The translations under genes were made by a program, and so were the position numbers. 64,000 nucleotides of DNA from Aplectana chamaeleonis (Eukaryota > Nematoda > Chromadorea > Rhabditida > Cosmocercidae): assembly GCA_029168955.1 (NCBI GenBank), contig JAPDOI010000039.1, positions 1,054,001-1,118,000 of the forward strand, given 5' to 3'. Shown here piece by piece: positions 22,643 to 32,893 of the stretch. Below the pieces are notes generated by a model. It ran no database searches, was not told the origin of the DNA, and saw only the letters and a program-made list of their open reading frames with translations. Positions within the stretch are counted from its first letter, which is position 1. Each line of letters opens with the position of its first letter.

Positions 22643-22953
22643 ACACGTTATCGATAGGTACCAATCGATATTTTCGATTTTCTCGAACATCTCACAAAAC
22701 GTGGTTATTATTTGTCCGTGGGGTTTCCATGATTTGAGTATTGAATTCATCACACATTATCGATCGGTACCGATCGATATTTTCGATTTTCGCGCACATC
22801 TCACAAAACGCGGTTATCACTGTTCCGGAGGGTTTCCATGATTTGAGTATTGAAGTCATCACACATTATCGATAGGTACCGATCGATATTTTCGATTTTC
22901 GCGCACATCTCACAAAACGTGGTTATCACTGTTCCGGAGGGTTTTCATAGATG
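22643..22953 (+). repeat. 109-bp tandem repeat, ~2.9 copies
   Basis: Units start at 22643, 22752 and 22861 (spacing 109). Each holds ATTATCGATAGGTACC and CGATCGATATTTTCGATTTT, an imperfect dyad around GGTACC, and CATCTCACAAAACG. The units are highly similar. Confidence 0.92.
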
Positions 22954-24591
22954 TTCCGGAGGGTTCCGGAGGGAACCGCCACATAGGTGCCACGGTTTGT
23001 TGCCGATTTAACGAAAGCTGCCCTCCGCTTACAAATACATTCTGCGTGGCCTTCGCCCGCATGAGTATTTTCTACACTTGGACACGAACGACGTTTACGG
23101 TGGAAAGACGAGGGATCGGAAAGATTGTACAAGTAATGCTATTTATTTTATTCATTAGGAAGAGCATTCAAAGGGAACTTCGTAATATTTCGCTTGTTCG
23201 AAACACGATCAGAACGCAATTTTTTAAAATTTCCTTGGAAATCCTAATTCTCGTAATTTTTTATGAGCTCCGTGAGTTTTCAGGACCACTCTCGAAAAGA
23301 CATGTTAGGTTAATCATTGGCCCAATCAATCAAATGCGTGTGATCTGACAGAAGTTTGCATTTGTAGTAACTTTGTTAACGTTTTTTTTTTGAACAAAAG
23401 TTTTTTTTGAAAAACAAAAAAATTCTCCCAAGGAAATTTCGAGCGAACGCAAATTTGAAAATTTCTGGACGAATTATTTACAAGGTATTCTTGGAAAGGT
23501 AACGCTAGGTGCGGAAAAGACATTCCGAAACTCGTCGAGTAATGCACAAATTCAAAAAATGTCCTGCATTCAACTGAAATGGATAGTTAAAAAGCTGTAA
23601 GAATGATGATAAACTAGATAGTCTTTTTTCGTTCTTGAAAATAAATTCAAGTGTTTTTTTTTGGAAGAGTGCAACTGAAGTCTGGCGTCCGAGATTGGGG
23701 TAATGGTGTGGTTTCGGTCATTGATACAGTTGATTTGTGAAGTGTTTGCCGTCTTCTCAAAACGAAACTAATCCCCCGCCCGCAGTTAGTGCTGAAAATA
23801 TATAGAAACACTGTTACACACTCATATGCGCATCATGCAAGGAAAAGATTTTGTGTACATATTTCAAGGTAAGAATTTGAAACACTTCAAGTGACTCTAC
23901 CAATACACCAAAGCAAGTGCGTCGCGGACCCTCAAAAAAAAAAGGCCACGATGGCACTGATCTGGCAATGAAAGAGGAGTATTCGAGTCTTGCAGAAAAA
24001 GGAGAACAAATACAGTTGGTTTTAGAAACAAGTTCGCATTTCTTTCCCACAAAATCCGCCCGATACGCCCCGACTAATGGTGATTAAACATTACTAAAGT
24101 GTCTTGGAAATTTTTCATTTTTGGCACTAAAAAGTTATGGAAATCCTTCCAAAGAACGAGCAAACGATTATTTATTTACACACATTAAAGCCTAGGATAA
24201 GCAATGAATTGTGAAGAGGAAAATAACCTGAAAACAGAAAAGCGCAAGAAATTCAGAGCGATAATAGAAAAAAAGGAGAGAAGTGTCGGCGCTCGCCGAA
24301 AAATAAACAGCTGATTGGGAGGAATTGATTAGTGCCACCAAAGAAGACGGCCAACGTGTTTCAGCAATGATCCCTGCTTTGTTTTTGATCCCTCATCGCC
24401 CGTTTCCCCGCCGGAAGCCGTTAAAAGACTATCCCTTGGAACACCTTTCAGTTTTAAAGATAGGCTGACGTCCAGAATCAAAATGGCTAACAGTGCTATC
24501 AAACTTCCTTAACCCTCTGCATTAATTTAAGTCGTACTTGCCCTCAGTATAGATGGTCAAAACTGTTCCTACTGTATCTTGCTAACCACAT
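22954..24591. other. Interior of the 2.7-kb TIR element
   Basis: AT-rich filler without a convincing gene. The open frame at 23046-23348 has no recognisable domain. Confidence 0.5.
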
Positions 24592-24766
24592 CCAAAAACT
24601 CCTCGGGAGGAGTTTTCCAAAAACTCCTCGGGAGGAGTTTTCCAAAAACTCCTCGGGAGGAGTTTTCCAAAAACTCCTCGGGAGGAGTTTTCCAAAAACT
24701 CCTCGGGAGGAGTTTTCCAAAAACTCCTCGGGAGGAGTTTTCCAAAAACTCCTCGGGAGGAGTTTT
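24592..24766. repeat. Seven-copy array of a 25-bp palindrome
   Basis: Seven exact 25-bp units, CCAAAAACTCCTCGGGAGG + AGTTTT. In each unit AAAACTCCTC and GAGGAGTTTT are perfect inverted arms around GG, so the array can form seven hairpins in a row. Both strands read open as NSSxGVF-type repeats, which follows from the periodicity. Confidence 0.97.
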
Positions 24767-25123
24767 TCGTTAACCGCCAGTTCCTCTCGCATTTCAGCAC
24801 TATTTCCGTGCTGTCTGCGAGAGTATGTTATACGCGAACTTACCGCGAGGATGCCACATGTCGGAATTTTAGAGAAAAAACAGACCTGAAAACGTTTTGG
24901 AATCGCTATTTTTCGTAACAAAGGTTACAATTGTCGCTTTTTCGAGGAGTTTTCATTAAAAGTGTAACAAATGCCTACCACTGAGGGATGTTAGAGTGAA
25001 ACTAGAGCGAATTCTCTCCCAACTACTAGGAGTCTTTCTCAGATTCTGTTGTGGTTAAACTCGCGTTTACGCGAACTTAACGCCTGTTAATTCGCGTTTA
25101 ACACCCCCAATTACTACCACCCC

Positions 25124-25182
25124 TGTTGAGTTTGTCTTTGAACGCTTTTAAGACCTTCCTGAAAGTCATTCGACTGTCCTAG
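25124..25182 (+). pseudogene. CR1-like ORF2 fragment, part 3 (C-terminus)
   Basis: Directly after the TIR element the plus strand reads LSLSLNAFKTFLKVIRLS and a stop at 25180-25182. CR1-type ORF2 proteins end in such a short FKxxLKxx tail. About 155 bp of 3' UTR and an AATA tail follow. Confidence 0.6.
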
Positions 25183-25337
25183 CTGGCTTCCGGCGATGTG
25201 CCTAGCTTTTCCCATTTCTGTTCCTAGTGTGTGTTGGATTAAACTCCTTTTTTATTTCTCTGTTTCTATCGTTATTTCATTATGTTTCCAGTTTGTTTTT
25301 GTTTTCTTTTGCATAACGTGGGCTTGTTCCGCGTCCC

Positions 25338-25373
25338 GAATAAATAAATAAATAAAAATAAATAAATAAACAA
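25338..25373 (+). repeat. AATA-rich LINE tail
   Basis: AATAAATAAATAAATAAAAA and more units, placed where the 3' end of the CR1-like LINE is expected. A similar tail lies at 53789-53816. Confidence 0.8.
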
Positions 25374-26149
25374 GATTTTCATGAAACAACCGCTTTGTCG
25401 CAAACAAGGGTGTGCGGAAAATTCTTTTCTGTAAATTTTTACTGAATTTTTTCTTTGGTAAATACGGTAAAGACGGAAAAGTAGGTAGAAATTCTGACTT
25501 TGAATTTTTGGTGCCTATCCCATACAATAGCACAAATGACAGATAATGTTTATATCTCTAATTCAATAGTGCATGAAGATGCAAATAATGAGTGAGTTTT
25601 ACATATTAAACTGAGCTCAACGGCTGAACCTGATCAGTGGGACGTTTCTTTTGGAAAAAAAAGTAACATTTCGAAGTTTTCTGTCTTCAAGGCCTTTCTG
25701 TAGTCACTCAAAGCCAGGCCAGCTGAGGAAAACATCCTTCCCGCCTAAACTGCGCTAGGAGGCGTGGAAAAGTACTTATTGGTCAGTGAGGAAAGGTTCG
25801 AGTACGATGGTTTCACAATGGAGTCGTTCCAGAACTGCAGTGGAAAAGTGTTGTTTCCGGGGGCTCCGAAAAGAATTTTTCCAATTTCTGAAATATCTGC
25901 TTCAGGACTCTGCTGCGTTGCAAACTTGTTCACATTTTTGAACAAAATATGTATTTCTCGGAGTAGTACCTCGATAAGAAAAAGCACGTGACACAAAAGG
26001 TGGAGAGATCGTTTGAACATTCAAAAAGTAAGCCAAAGGGTTGAAAAAAGTGTAACAAAAAGAAGGATGAAGAAGGGTATCGCGCCAAAGGCATGCAATA
26101 ACAGTAGCAAACCGTGAAATACGAGTAAGAAGTAGGCCGATTGCACGAA
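25374..26149. other. No gene recognised
   Basis: AT-rich DNA; open frames on both strands at 25745-26020 mirror each other and have no recognisable domain. Confidence 0.45.
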
Positions 26150-26285
26150 AAAAACATCAAATTTTTTTCGGTAAAAATTTCGGTAAATTTTGAGAAAAAC
26201 TCGATAAATCGGTAAATCAAAATTTACCGAAAAACACTGGTAAATCCGGAAAATCGGTGAATCGGTGAACGGAAAATGCACACCC
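26150..26285 (-). repeat. Capped word repeat, TTTACCGA type
   Basis: On the minus strand, GGGGTGTGCATTTTCCG leads into TTTACCGA/TTCACCGA words. Same plan as the capped repeats elsewhere but with another word and a changed cap. Confidence 0.55.
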
Positions 26286-26400
26286 CTTTCACGATAAAAA
26301 CGGTCTTCGAGTTTCCACTGGGAATCGAATGTACCGGAGTCTACTGCAACATTAAAGTTGAAAAACCGTATTATAGTCGTTTGATGATGTTGAGCTCGAC

Positions 26401-26460
26401 ACGGGGTTCATACAGTTTTTTATAACTAACGTTTCGGAGTAACTTTCTTCTTCAGTGCCT
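26401..26460 (-). ncRNA. Hammerhead-like core motif in PLE 3' region
   Basis: Minus strand reads CACTGAAGAAGAAAG then TTACTCCGAAACGTTAGTT. CUGANGA ... GAAAC spacing is that of a hammerhead ribozyme core, and such ribozymes are known in the terminal repeats of Penelope-like elements. Stems I and III are not clearly formed here, so activity is unproven. Confidence 0.3.
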
Positions 26461-27100
26461 GGAAAGATCAGATAAGAGATGCGTTTATCCATCCAAACGT
26501 CTCCTTATCCCAACTTGAAATCAAATATTTGTTTTCTGTCACGCAGATATGAGAGGAAACCAGGGGAGGTACCGCACGTAGCCAAGAACTCGCTAGTGAT
26601 CAAAGCAGCATGAAGCGTCGATGAAGGAAGTGCTGTAGACCACCACTTGAGATGTTAGAAGGCGAGTTTTACTTACGGCCTGAGCTCCCGGGTTATATAC
26701 AGGCCTACTCCCTTCCGGTTAATTTGCGGGTCATGAGCCTATATGAAAATTGCCTCTAGGGTTTTTCGCGCTGCGGTGTCAGTGTCTCGGGCTGTTATCT
26801 CGACCTTGACATCGAAGTTGTCGCCATTGTGGGCAGTGACCCGATGCGCTCCAAGCACTGTTGCTTCCCGCTGCCTCTCCTTACCATCCAAATGTTCTTT
26901 GATTCTGACTTGCAATGATCGCAATGTTTCCCCGATGTATTTTTGGCCGCACAGCTGGAAGAGACCAAATAGACCACAGCGCAAACAGTGCAGTCTCCAT
27001 CCCTGCCAGCCAGGCAAATCATACAAGTGGGTGTCTCAGGAAAACCAGGAGCAGCTCGGAACGACGGAAACGCCCACTCCCCACCCGCCCGCTTTTGCAT
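26405..27100 (-). mobile_element. Penelope-like element, 3' part
   Basis: Holds a GIY-YIG nuclease remnant (26739-27060) followed on the minus strand by non-coding DNA with a hammerhead-like motif at 26401-26460. This order, GIY-YIG at the end of the ORF and then a ribozyme-bearing UTR/LTR, is that of Penelope-like retroelements. The reverse transcriptase part is absent upstream. Confidence 0.55.
26739..27060 (-). pseudogene. GIY-YIG endonuclease domain (PLE type), frameshifted
   Basis: First frame: PTCMICLAGRDGDC then VVYLV (26965-26976), giving the GIY half as VVY. A one-nucleotide shift at about 26960 moves to the second frame with CGQKYIGETLRSLQVRIKEH (YIG at 26931-26939), then GAHRVTAHNGDNFDVKV and ARKTLEAIF. 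The Arg and the His/Glu region after YIG are those expected in PLE nucleases, which nick target DNA for retrotransposition. Frameshift and lack of RT make it a remnant. The long plus-strand frame 26743-27498 is antisense. Confidence 0.75.
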
Positions 27101-27913
27101 CAGCTGCTCTCGGCATACATGAGCAGCTGCTGGAAACCCTTTCGCAGGTTGTGATCAGTTGGGGACGTGTCCGCGAGAATCGGACCAATGAGGTTCGTGG
27201 CCAGGCAGCTGCTGCTAGGGTGCAGATTTTCTCTCTGGAATGGCTAGCGCTCCACCGAGCGCCCAGGAGCTGCTCGGTTAAAGAGTGCTGCACTTGCAGC
27301 TACACCGAGCAGCTTGGGACGACTATGGCAGCAGCTGCCGGAGGAAAGGTGGGTCCTGACAGAAACGAGCCAATCACGATCGCTTATGCGAGCACTGGTG
27401 CTCGGGCGGCTGCTAGCCTTTCTTGCTCGGGTAGCTGCTGCACTTCGTGCTCGGGCAGCTGCAGCTTTTCTACTGCGACTTGTTTTGAAAATGCGTGAAC
27501 GCGGTTTCATTTCCATTTACAAAATTGGTGCTATCGCAGAAGGGGGGGGCACTTGGCTATCGCACTTGACCACGCCCATTTTTCCGTGCCGCGCGATTCG
27601 AGCGCCAGCTCTGAGTTTTCCTCACTCTTCCAAGTTCAGGACAGTCGTGGCGGCGCAGCGCTGCTGCGATAACACCACAAACTGTCCGGCGTTGGGTTCG
27701 GCGTTTATTCTGTTGTCACCGGAAAAGGTTCACGCTCATACTCTGATTCCAGTATAGTGTACGATCTCCACTTTGTCTCAGAATTCTACTCGTGATGAGT
27801 TCTTATTTTCGTGGCAACTATGTGAGTTGGAGAACTAGCAACGCTCCCTTAAGGTCAGACTATCTTCTCCGCAGTTTTTCCACTTCCTATGTTGTTCTTT
27901 TGCACCTCCTTAA
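27101..27913. other. GC-rich block, no gene recognised
   Basis: 27101-27480 is rich in variants of GCTCGGGCAGCTGCTGC, a weak tandem pattern. The rest has short frames only. Confidence 0.45.
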
Positions 27914-28432
27914 AGGCAGTGTTCACGATAAAAGTCGTTTTTCTGTTTTTTCGCCTATCTTGAAAACGGTCCCTTGCTGATTGCAATGATGTCCCTGGGG
28001 TAGTACAAGACCCTCTGGAAACGGAGTTATGTCCCCTCCAAATTCAGCTAGGGTAGTACAAGACCCTCTGGAAACGGAGTTATGTCCCCTCCAAATTCAG
28101 CTAGGGAAGCATTATGGACGAGTTGTCTGAGGCTTGTAACTCCCGTTTTTTGCAGTCGATGTGTGCGAGCTGACCTGAGTAAAGGGAGACGTTGAGAATG
28201 AAGGGAAGAATGGGGCTTTTGATCAGAAACCATCGCTCATTTAACCACGAACTCAGGGGAACTGTTATAGGACGTGGGCGGAGTGGCCCAATGGGTCGGC
28301 TGGCCCACGAGATTTTCACCCACTTACCGGCCGTTTTTTTTTGTCGCACTTCCGTTCTTAATCTTCTTATAGGAACCCGAAGCTTACGTTTTAGTCAAAA
28401 AAGGGCAAACTTTTTCTTCGTGAACACTGCCT
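27914..28432 (-). mobile_element. TTAA MITE family B, copy 2
   Basis: 519 bp with AGGCAGTGTTCACGAT ends flanked by TTAA (27910-27913 and 28433-28436). Inverted relative to copies 1 and 3. Longer because a 53-bp segment is duplicated in tandem at 27998-28103. Confidence 0.9.
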
Positions 28433-28540
28433 TTAATCGTGAGATCAAGTTGCTGATTTCAAATCAATTCCCTATTGGGATTCCGCAATGTGACCCAAAT
28501 CGGTATCTCTGACGGATAGATGAAACATAGCGTTCACCAT

Positions 28541-28694
28541 GTGTGACATCGGCATGGACACTGAAGAGACTTTGTGTTCCCCACTGGAGTTTGGTGCGAA
28601 CTCGGTGCAACTATGTTATAACATATGGCACCGAGTTTGCGCCAACCTTCAACAGTGAACGCGAAGTCTTTTCAGGATCCATGCCGACGTTATG
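28541..28694. mobile_element. Short foldback MITE, copy 2
   Basis: Ends ACATCGGCATGGA and TCCATGCCGACGTTA; central hairpin with CACCGAGTTTGCGCC as at 3903-4053. Left arm has diverged (GTTTGGTGCGAACTCGGTGC). Confidence 0.8.
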
Positions 28695-28713
28695 AGCACG
28701 GCGATATTTTTAA

Positions 28714-29262
28714 AGGCAGTGGTCGCGATCAAATATGCTTGTCGTCTTTTTCTCTCTAAATCCTTTTCTGGGTCTTCAGTAGTAGTACTGTAAGAAAAAA
28801 TCGCCAGAAAACCACTATTTTGGGCCAAATTTGAAGCCTGAACTTTCTTGTCTTTTGATGGTGGACGAGCCCACTCCACATCATCGGCAGCGATGATCTT
28901 TGATATCGAGAACATCAGCTCGCCTGAAATTGAATTTCAATCAATGAATCTTTGGATTTATTTACACATCTAGTCAAAAACATTGACTGGAGTGCTCTCT
29001 TTAATTGTTCAACTGTTTTTATTAGGTAAATTTGCATTCATTTCTTCCTCTAAATGTCGATGATTTTTGACTGCTCGGCATGAGACTGCGATCTTTTTCG
29101 TCCGCGCTGTGCACGTGTGCGTGAATCGGCTTCTTTGGGCCCTAGAAACTCTAATTCTAGCTCGTTTTTCACCGCGCTACCTTCATAGTTTTTCAGCTGT
29201 TTTTGATCTAGGCTGATTTTTCGTAGTTTTTTCGATAACGTTTTTCATCGTGACCATCGTTT
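28714..29262 (+). mobile_element. TTAA MITE family A, copy 2
   Basis: About 549 bp, left end AGGCAGTGGTCGCGATCAA after TTAA (28710-28713). The right end is decayed (GTGACCATCGTTT where GTGACCACTGCCT is expected). Interior matches copies 1 and 3. Confidence 0.85.
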
Positions 29263-29614
29263 CATTCGATAAACGTAATCTCTCCTTCTTGTTTTTTATA
29301 TCTACTAATACGGTTTTTTTCAGACGATTATAAATTGCCACAAAATTCTCACGGTAAACAAAATTGATGATACTCAATTGATAAAGGGTAGGGTATAAAA
29401 GAAATTGAGAGCGGTGTGTTTTCATTCACACACCGTCATTCTCCGTAGGTCAGCGGCTGAAGCTGAACACACTAGGGATAAGGGAAACAGCCTCACCGGT
29501 GATAAAGATAACACGATATTAGGGCCTACTCATTGAAAACTCTGGCAAGAAAAACTACTTTACTTCCGTGAGAATTTTGTGCCGGTGGCAAATTATAATC
29601 CTGTGCTTTTTTCA
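29263..29614. other. No feature recognised
   Basis: Contains a short hairpin GGTGTGTTTTCATTCACACACC at about 29412; nothing else stands out. Confidence 0.45.
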
Positions 29615-30553
29615 GGGGTCGTATTCGCCAATAACCCGCCGGGTAGTCGAAGGGTAAATGAGGTGAAATTCCGGTACAAAACGCGCGCTCCACGGCCACC
29701 TCTCGCCTCCCTTGGCTTCCCTCGCGACCGCCGAAAGTTTTTGCATCGCTTCTCGGGAAAATTGGCCGCATCGCGGGGAAATTTGTTGCAAATTGCACGG
29801 AATGGAGGTTAGATTCATTCGTTTTGATTTCTTAAACCCTCATTTTCTCAATTTCCGTGTGATTCTGTTTTTTGTTTCCTTTTCATTGGTGACTCAGATC
29901 CTTTTTTTCATTACAATTATACATTTTTGACTGTGAATATTCATTTTTTGCTATTTTTTTCGCACGTTTCATTTAATTTTTACCAAAAAAAAATTGGAAA
30001 GCGATTTATGCCACATCTTAATCATCCAGAGAGCTGCGGGCTCTCATCTTTATGTCCAAGTATTATAGACAGTGTGCAAAATAACGATCTTTATTCTGCC
30101 AGGTTTCATTTTTTTAAATGTGAATATTGAATTTGAAAGACCGATCCATTTGTGGTAAAGTAAGTCTCATTTGATGAGCCACTGTCCATAATACTTGAAT
30201 TATAAAGTTTTAAAATCAGAACACGAGCTTTAAAAGCGCCGATTTACTAGAACTACGAATAAAACCCAGTAAAACATGTTATACTATTGTTCTGCAACAA
30301 AGGAAATTAGTTTTCAATATTCTTATGCTAGAAGCAAGTCTAAAAATGCAAAAGAAGCGAACGAAAAATAGAAAATTACACAATATTCTCGAAGGGAAGT
30401 CCACGGGAATTCGAAGGATAATCGATCAATACGTTCATTTCCATCTTACAGCGTGTAAGATGGGTCGATCTGTTCCTCTGCCGCGCGCGGTATCATCCTT
30501 TCCGCTTCCCTTCGGCTACCGTCGGCGGGTTGTTGGCGAATACGACCCCAGGA
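29615..30553. mobile_element. TIR element, ~0.94 kb
   Basis: Ends GGGGTCGTATTCGCCAATAA and, inverted, TTGTTGGCGAATACGACCCC, with the similarity going on for about 40 bp (CCCGCCG, GGTAGTCGAAGGG). AT-rich interior, no transposase. Confidence 0.75.
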
Positions 30554-30635
30554 TGTTTTCGGTAATCGAGCATGGTTTCGAGCTTATCACTATTTTCGGC
30601 GTCTTCCAGATTGTTTACTACCCATAGCAAGAGCA

Positions 30636-30936
30636 TAGTCTACAGCAATGGAATTAGGATCTGGTGAGGTTGCGGACTCGTCCTAACATACGGTAGTTTG
30701 TTAGTGGTATCACTGATTTTCCCGGAACAGCTTTGATAGATAGGTGAGTCTGTGTTTTCAACGATGTGACTACTTCTGTGTAAGCAATGAAAACAGGTGA
30801 AAATGTGAGAGTGGGAACAAAAACTCACCGACCAATCCCAGTTAGTTCGAAAAAATGGGTTATAACACAATCAGACTACAGTATGTTAGGAAGAGTCCGC
30901 AACCTCACCAGATAATACTTTCATTGCTGTAGACTA
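30636..30936. mobile_element. Foldback element, 301 bp
   Basis: About 61-bp arms at 30636-30697 and 30876-30936 (TAGTCTACAGCAATG against CATTGCTGTAGACTA; CTGGTGAGGTTGCGGACTC conserved). Flanking TA on each side may be the target duplication. Confidence 0.82.
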
Positions 30937-31068
30937 TAGTTGTCGAATGATAATTCGAGGTTCTCCAGTCTACTCTCTGCTGGTAAGCTTTCGCCAGTAT
31001 GGGCATCATCAGACCTTGAAAAATAATACAATATGTTCGACCTAGATGTGCAGAACATCAAAGCTTAA

Positions 31069-31855
31069 AGGCATCGTACGCGCAAAAAACCGTATCTCAT
31101 TTTTTCATGTTTTTGCGCAGTCAATTCTCTGACATACAGAATTAGAGTAGAAAAGGTCTACGAAACCATCAACGTTCGCAAAAAACTCGTTTTAAAACGT
31201 CTCGAATTATTCACAGCCTCCATCAACTTTCTTTCTAGGGGAGTTTCGAGAGAGCGGTGCAACACTGAGACATTCAGAGCGGGAGAAGGGTCATTGGGGT
31301 GGTGCAGGAGCCGATGTCGGGAGAAGCTGTTACTTGGGTACGACGAAGGATTGCGCTGTGCTCCTGAGTGTTCGTCTAAACAATCGTGTAACGGTCGTGA
31401 CGTCTCTCTGATATTGATACAGAAAGATGTCAATTCGTGTTCATATGCACAACGCCGCCCATAGAAATTCGGGTTTCTTACTGAGCCTGGTCAAATTTCT
31501 AAGACGTGCACAGCCACTAATAAAAAAGTTTCAGAGCATTCAGAACGATTTTTCTATAAAGAACAAACACAGCAGTGTTAGCGTTAATGAAATACGAAAA
31601 TTGGTGCTGAAAAGGCAGAGTCAATGATTGATCAAATATCAGTTTCGAGCCAGCTAATGACCCCTGATAATACAAACTATCGACTCTCGGAACTATACTC
31701 ATCTATTAGCAGAGAGACAACTGATTTGAAATTGCTGATTGCTCCCCAAATGAGGCCCTTTTTTGTGTTTTTTGGTACAGGACCTAATACGCAGCACTAA
31801 AATAAGTCTTTAATAAGGGAAATTCGACAAACATAGTTCATCGTGAACACTGCCT
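31069..31855 (+). mobile_element. Possible TTAA MITE, 787 bp
   Basis: Left end TTAA-AGGCATCGTACGCGC at 31065; right end CGTGAACACTGCCT-TTCA at 31842-31859. The ends belong to the same superfamily but to different subtypes, so this could be two decayed elements. Confidence 0.45.
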
Positions 31856-31960
31856 TTCACTGTGCCATCAATGGAACAGTAATGAAAATGTCCCCCTAAG
31901 ATTTAGTGTATTCTGATGACATGGTAAAAAATCACAGGATATCGCATAGTAGCCGAGCTG

Positions 31961-32252
31961 AATACAAAACTGAGGGGTCAGGCATGAATAGAACCAGCAT
32001 CGCATCGCTTCTCGGGGGCAAAAGCGTTACCATTACACCACCGACATCCGTCACATGATGGCTGACTGGATTTAATACCGATTTGTGTTTGCGAGATCAT
32101 AGCCGTTGTCTGGTGACTGCTTTTGTGCACAAATAGTTCTTGTTCAACTAGCTGAACAATACGAAGCGGGTGCCGGTGGTGTAATGGTGACACTCTCGTT
32201 CAGGTAGCGGCTGCTATGCAGGTTCGAGTCTTGCCTGACCCTTAATTTTGTA
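31961..32252. mobile_element. Inverted pair of tRNA-like sequences
   Basis: Outer inverted ends: AATACAAAACTGAGGGG + TCAGGCA at 31961 against TGCCTGACCCTTAATTTTGT. Each half has a tRNA-like stretch, minus strand at about 31977-32047 and plus strand at 32168-32242. The plus copy has an A-box-like GGTGTAATGGTGACAC that folds as a D arm, and a B box GGTTCGAGTCT with a pairing T stem, but its acceptor stem has mismatches. Likely tRNA pseudogenes caught in a foldback. Confidence 0.45.
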
Positions 32253-32404
32253 TTAACTTTTGGTACCTTGTGATGATAATGAAATGATAAAAAAGTATGC
32301 ACGGGCGTCACCGCCATGGCGGAGTAAGGGTCACGTGCTTGACGAACAGATGTGGATTCAGCTCATACATACTTCAACGCGACCCATTCCTGTGACGCGT
32401 TTAA

Positions 32405-32889
32405 AGGCACTGTTCGCGATAAACTTCATCCTCGAATTTTTCATGACAAAAGCTTTTCGTGGCTCTCAGAAGCAGAACAGCGTCGAAAAAACGGGAAGAA
32501 AAGTTGCCCAGGAGCCGCAAAACGGCTCAGAAAAGTGGGCAAACCCCGCCGCTGTGGGCAAGTCCCGCCTCTTCCCGCCCTTCGACGTGAACAAAGGAAC
32601 ACTCGAAATCGTGAGTTGAGCGATGGTTTCCGATCAAAAGCCCCGTTCTTCCCTTCATTCTCAACTTCTCTCTTTACTCAGGCCAGCTCGCATACATCGG
32701 CTGCAAAAGACGGAAGTTACAAGCCTCGGACAACTCGTCCACCATTTTCCCTAGCCCAATTTTTGAGGGACCATAACTCCATTCCCAGAAGGTCTTGTAC
32801 GATTCTAGATGCATCATTGGAATCAGAATGGGACCGGTTTCAAGATAGGCGAAAAAGCAGAAAAGCGATTTTTACCGCGAACAGTGCCT
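32405..32889 (+). mobile_element. TTAA MITE family B, copy 3
   Basis: 485 bp, ends AGGCACTGTTCGCGAT and CGCGAACAGTGCCT, TTAA at 32401-32404 and 32890-32893. The matching change in both ends (CACTG/CAGTG) relative to copy 1 suggests TIR conversion. Confidence 0.9.
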
Positions 32890-32893
32890 TTAA

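Larger units (their letters stand above)
22430..25123. mobile_element. 2.7-kb TIR element with internal tandem arrays
   Basis: Ends are inverted: GGGGTGGTAGTAAATGG at 22430 and, on the other strand, GGGGTGGTAGTAATTGGGG ending at 25123, both followed inward by GTGTTAA and CGC. It sits inside the 3' end of the CR1-like LINE. It carries a 109-bp tandem array (22643-22953) and a 25-bp palindromic array (24592-24766), and no transposase. I see no target duplication. The 9294 element shares the end motif. Confidence 0.7.
20190..25373 (+). mobile_element. CR1-like LINE 3' end, split by two insertions
   Basis: Three plus-strand pieces join into the C-terminal region of a CR1/Jockey-type ORF2 with its 3' tail: 20190-20539, 22203-22429 and 25124-25182 (stop at 25180-25182), then a 3' UTR and an AATA-rich tail at about 25338-25373. 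The gaps are an RTE copy (20540-22194) and a TIR element (22430-25123). The order of pieces matches the usual C-terminus: RDLGxLVS...TYVRP, then RxxVKADIMATFKIL, then FKTFLKVIRLS-stop. A 5'-truncated old LINE, as expected for CR1. Confidence 0.72.

Noticed and set aside
24592..24766. CRISPR-like regular array
   Set aside because: The 25-bp units are contiguous with no unique spacers, each is a palindrome, and the window is eukaryotic.
22430..25123. Helitron
   Set aside because: The ends are inverted repeats and there is no CTRR-type 3' end or TC start with a 3' hairpin.
26743..27498. Open frame of 251 codons on the plus strand
   Set aside because: Its first part is antisense to the GIY-YIG remnant and the rest is low-complexity GC-rich sequence; no domain is recognisable.
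32168..32242. Functional tRNA gene
   Set aside because: D and T arms can form but the acceptor stem has mismatches and the anticodon loop is irregular.
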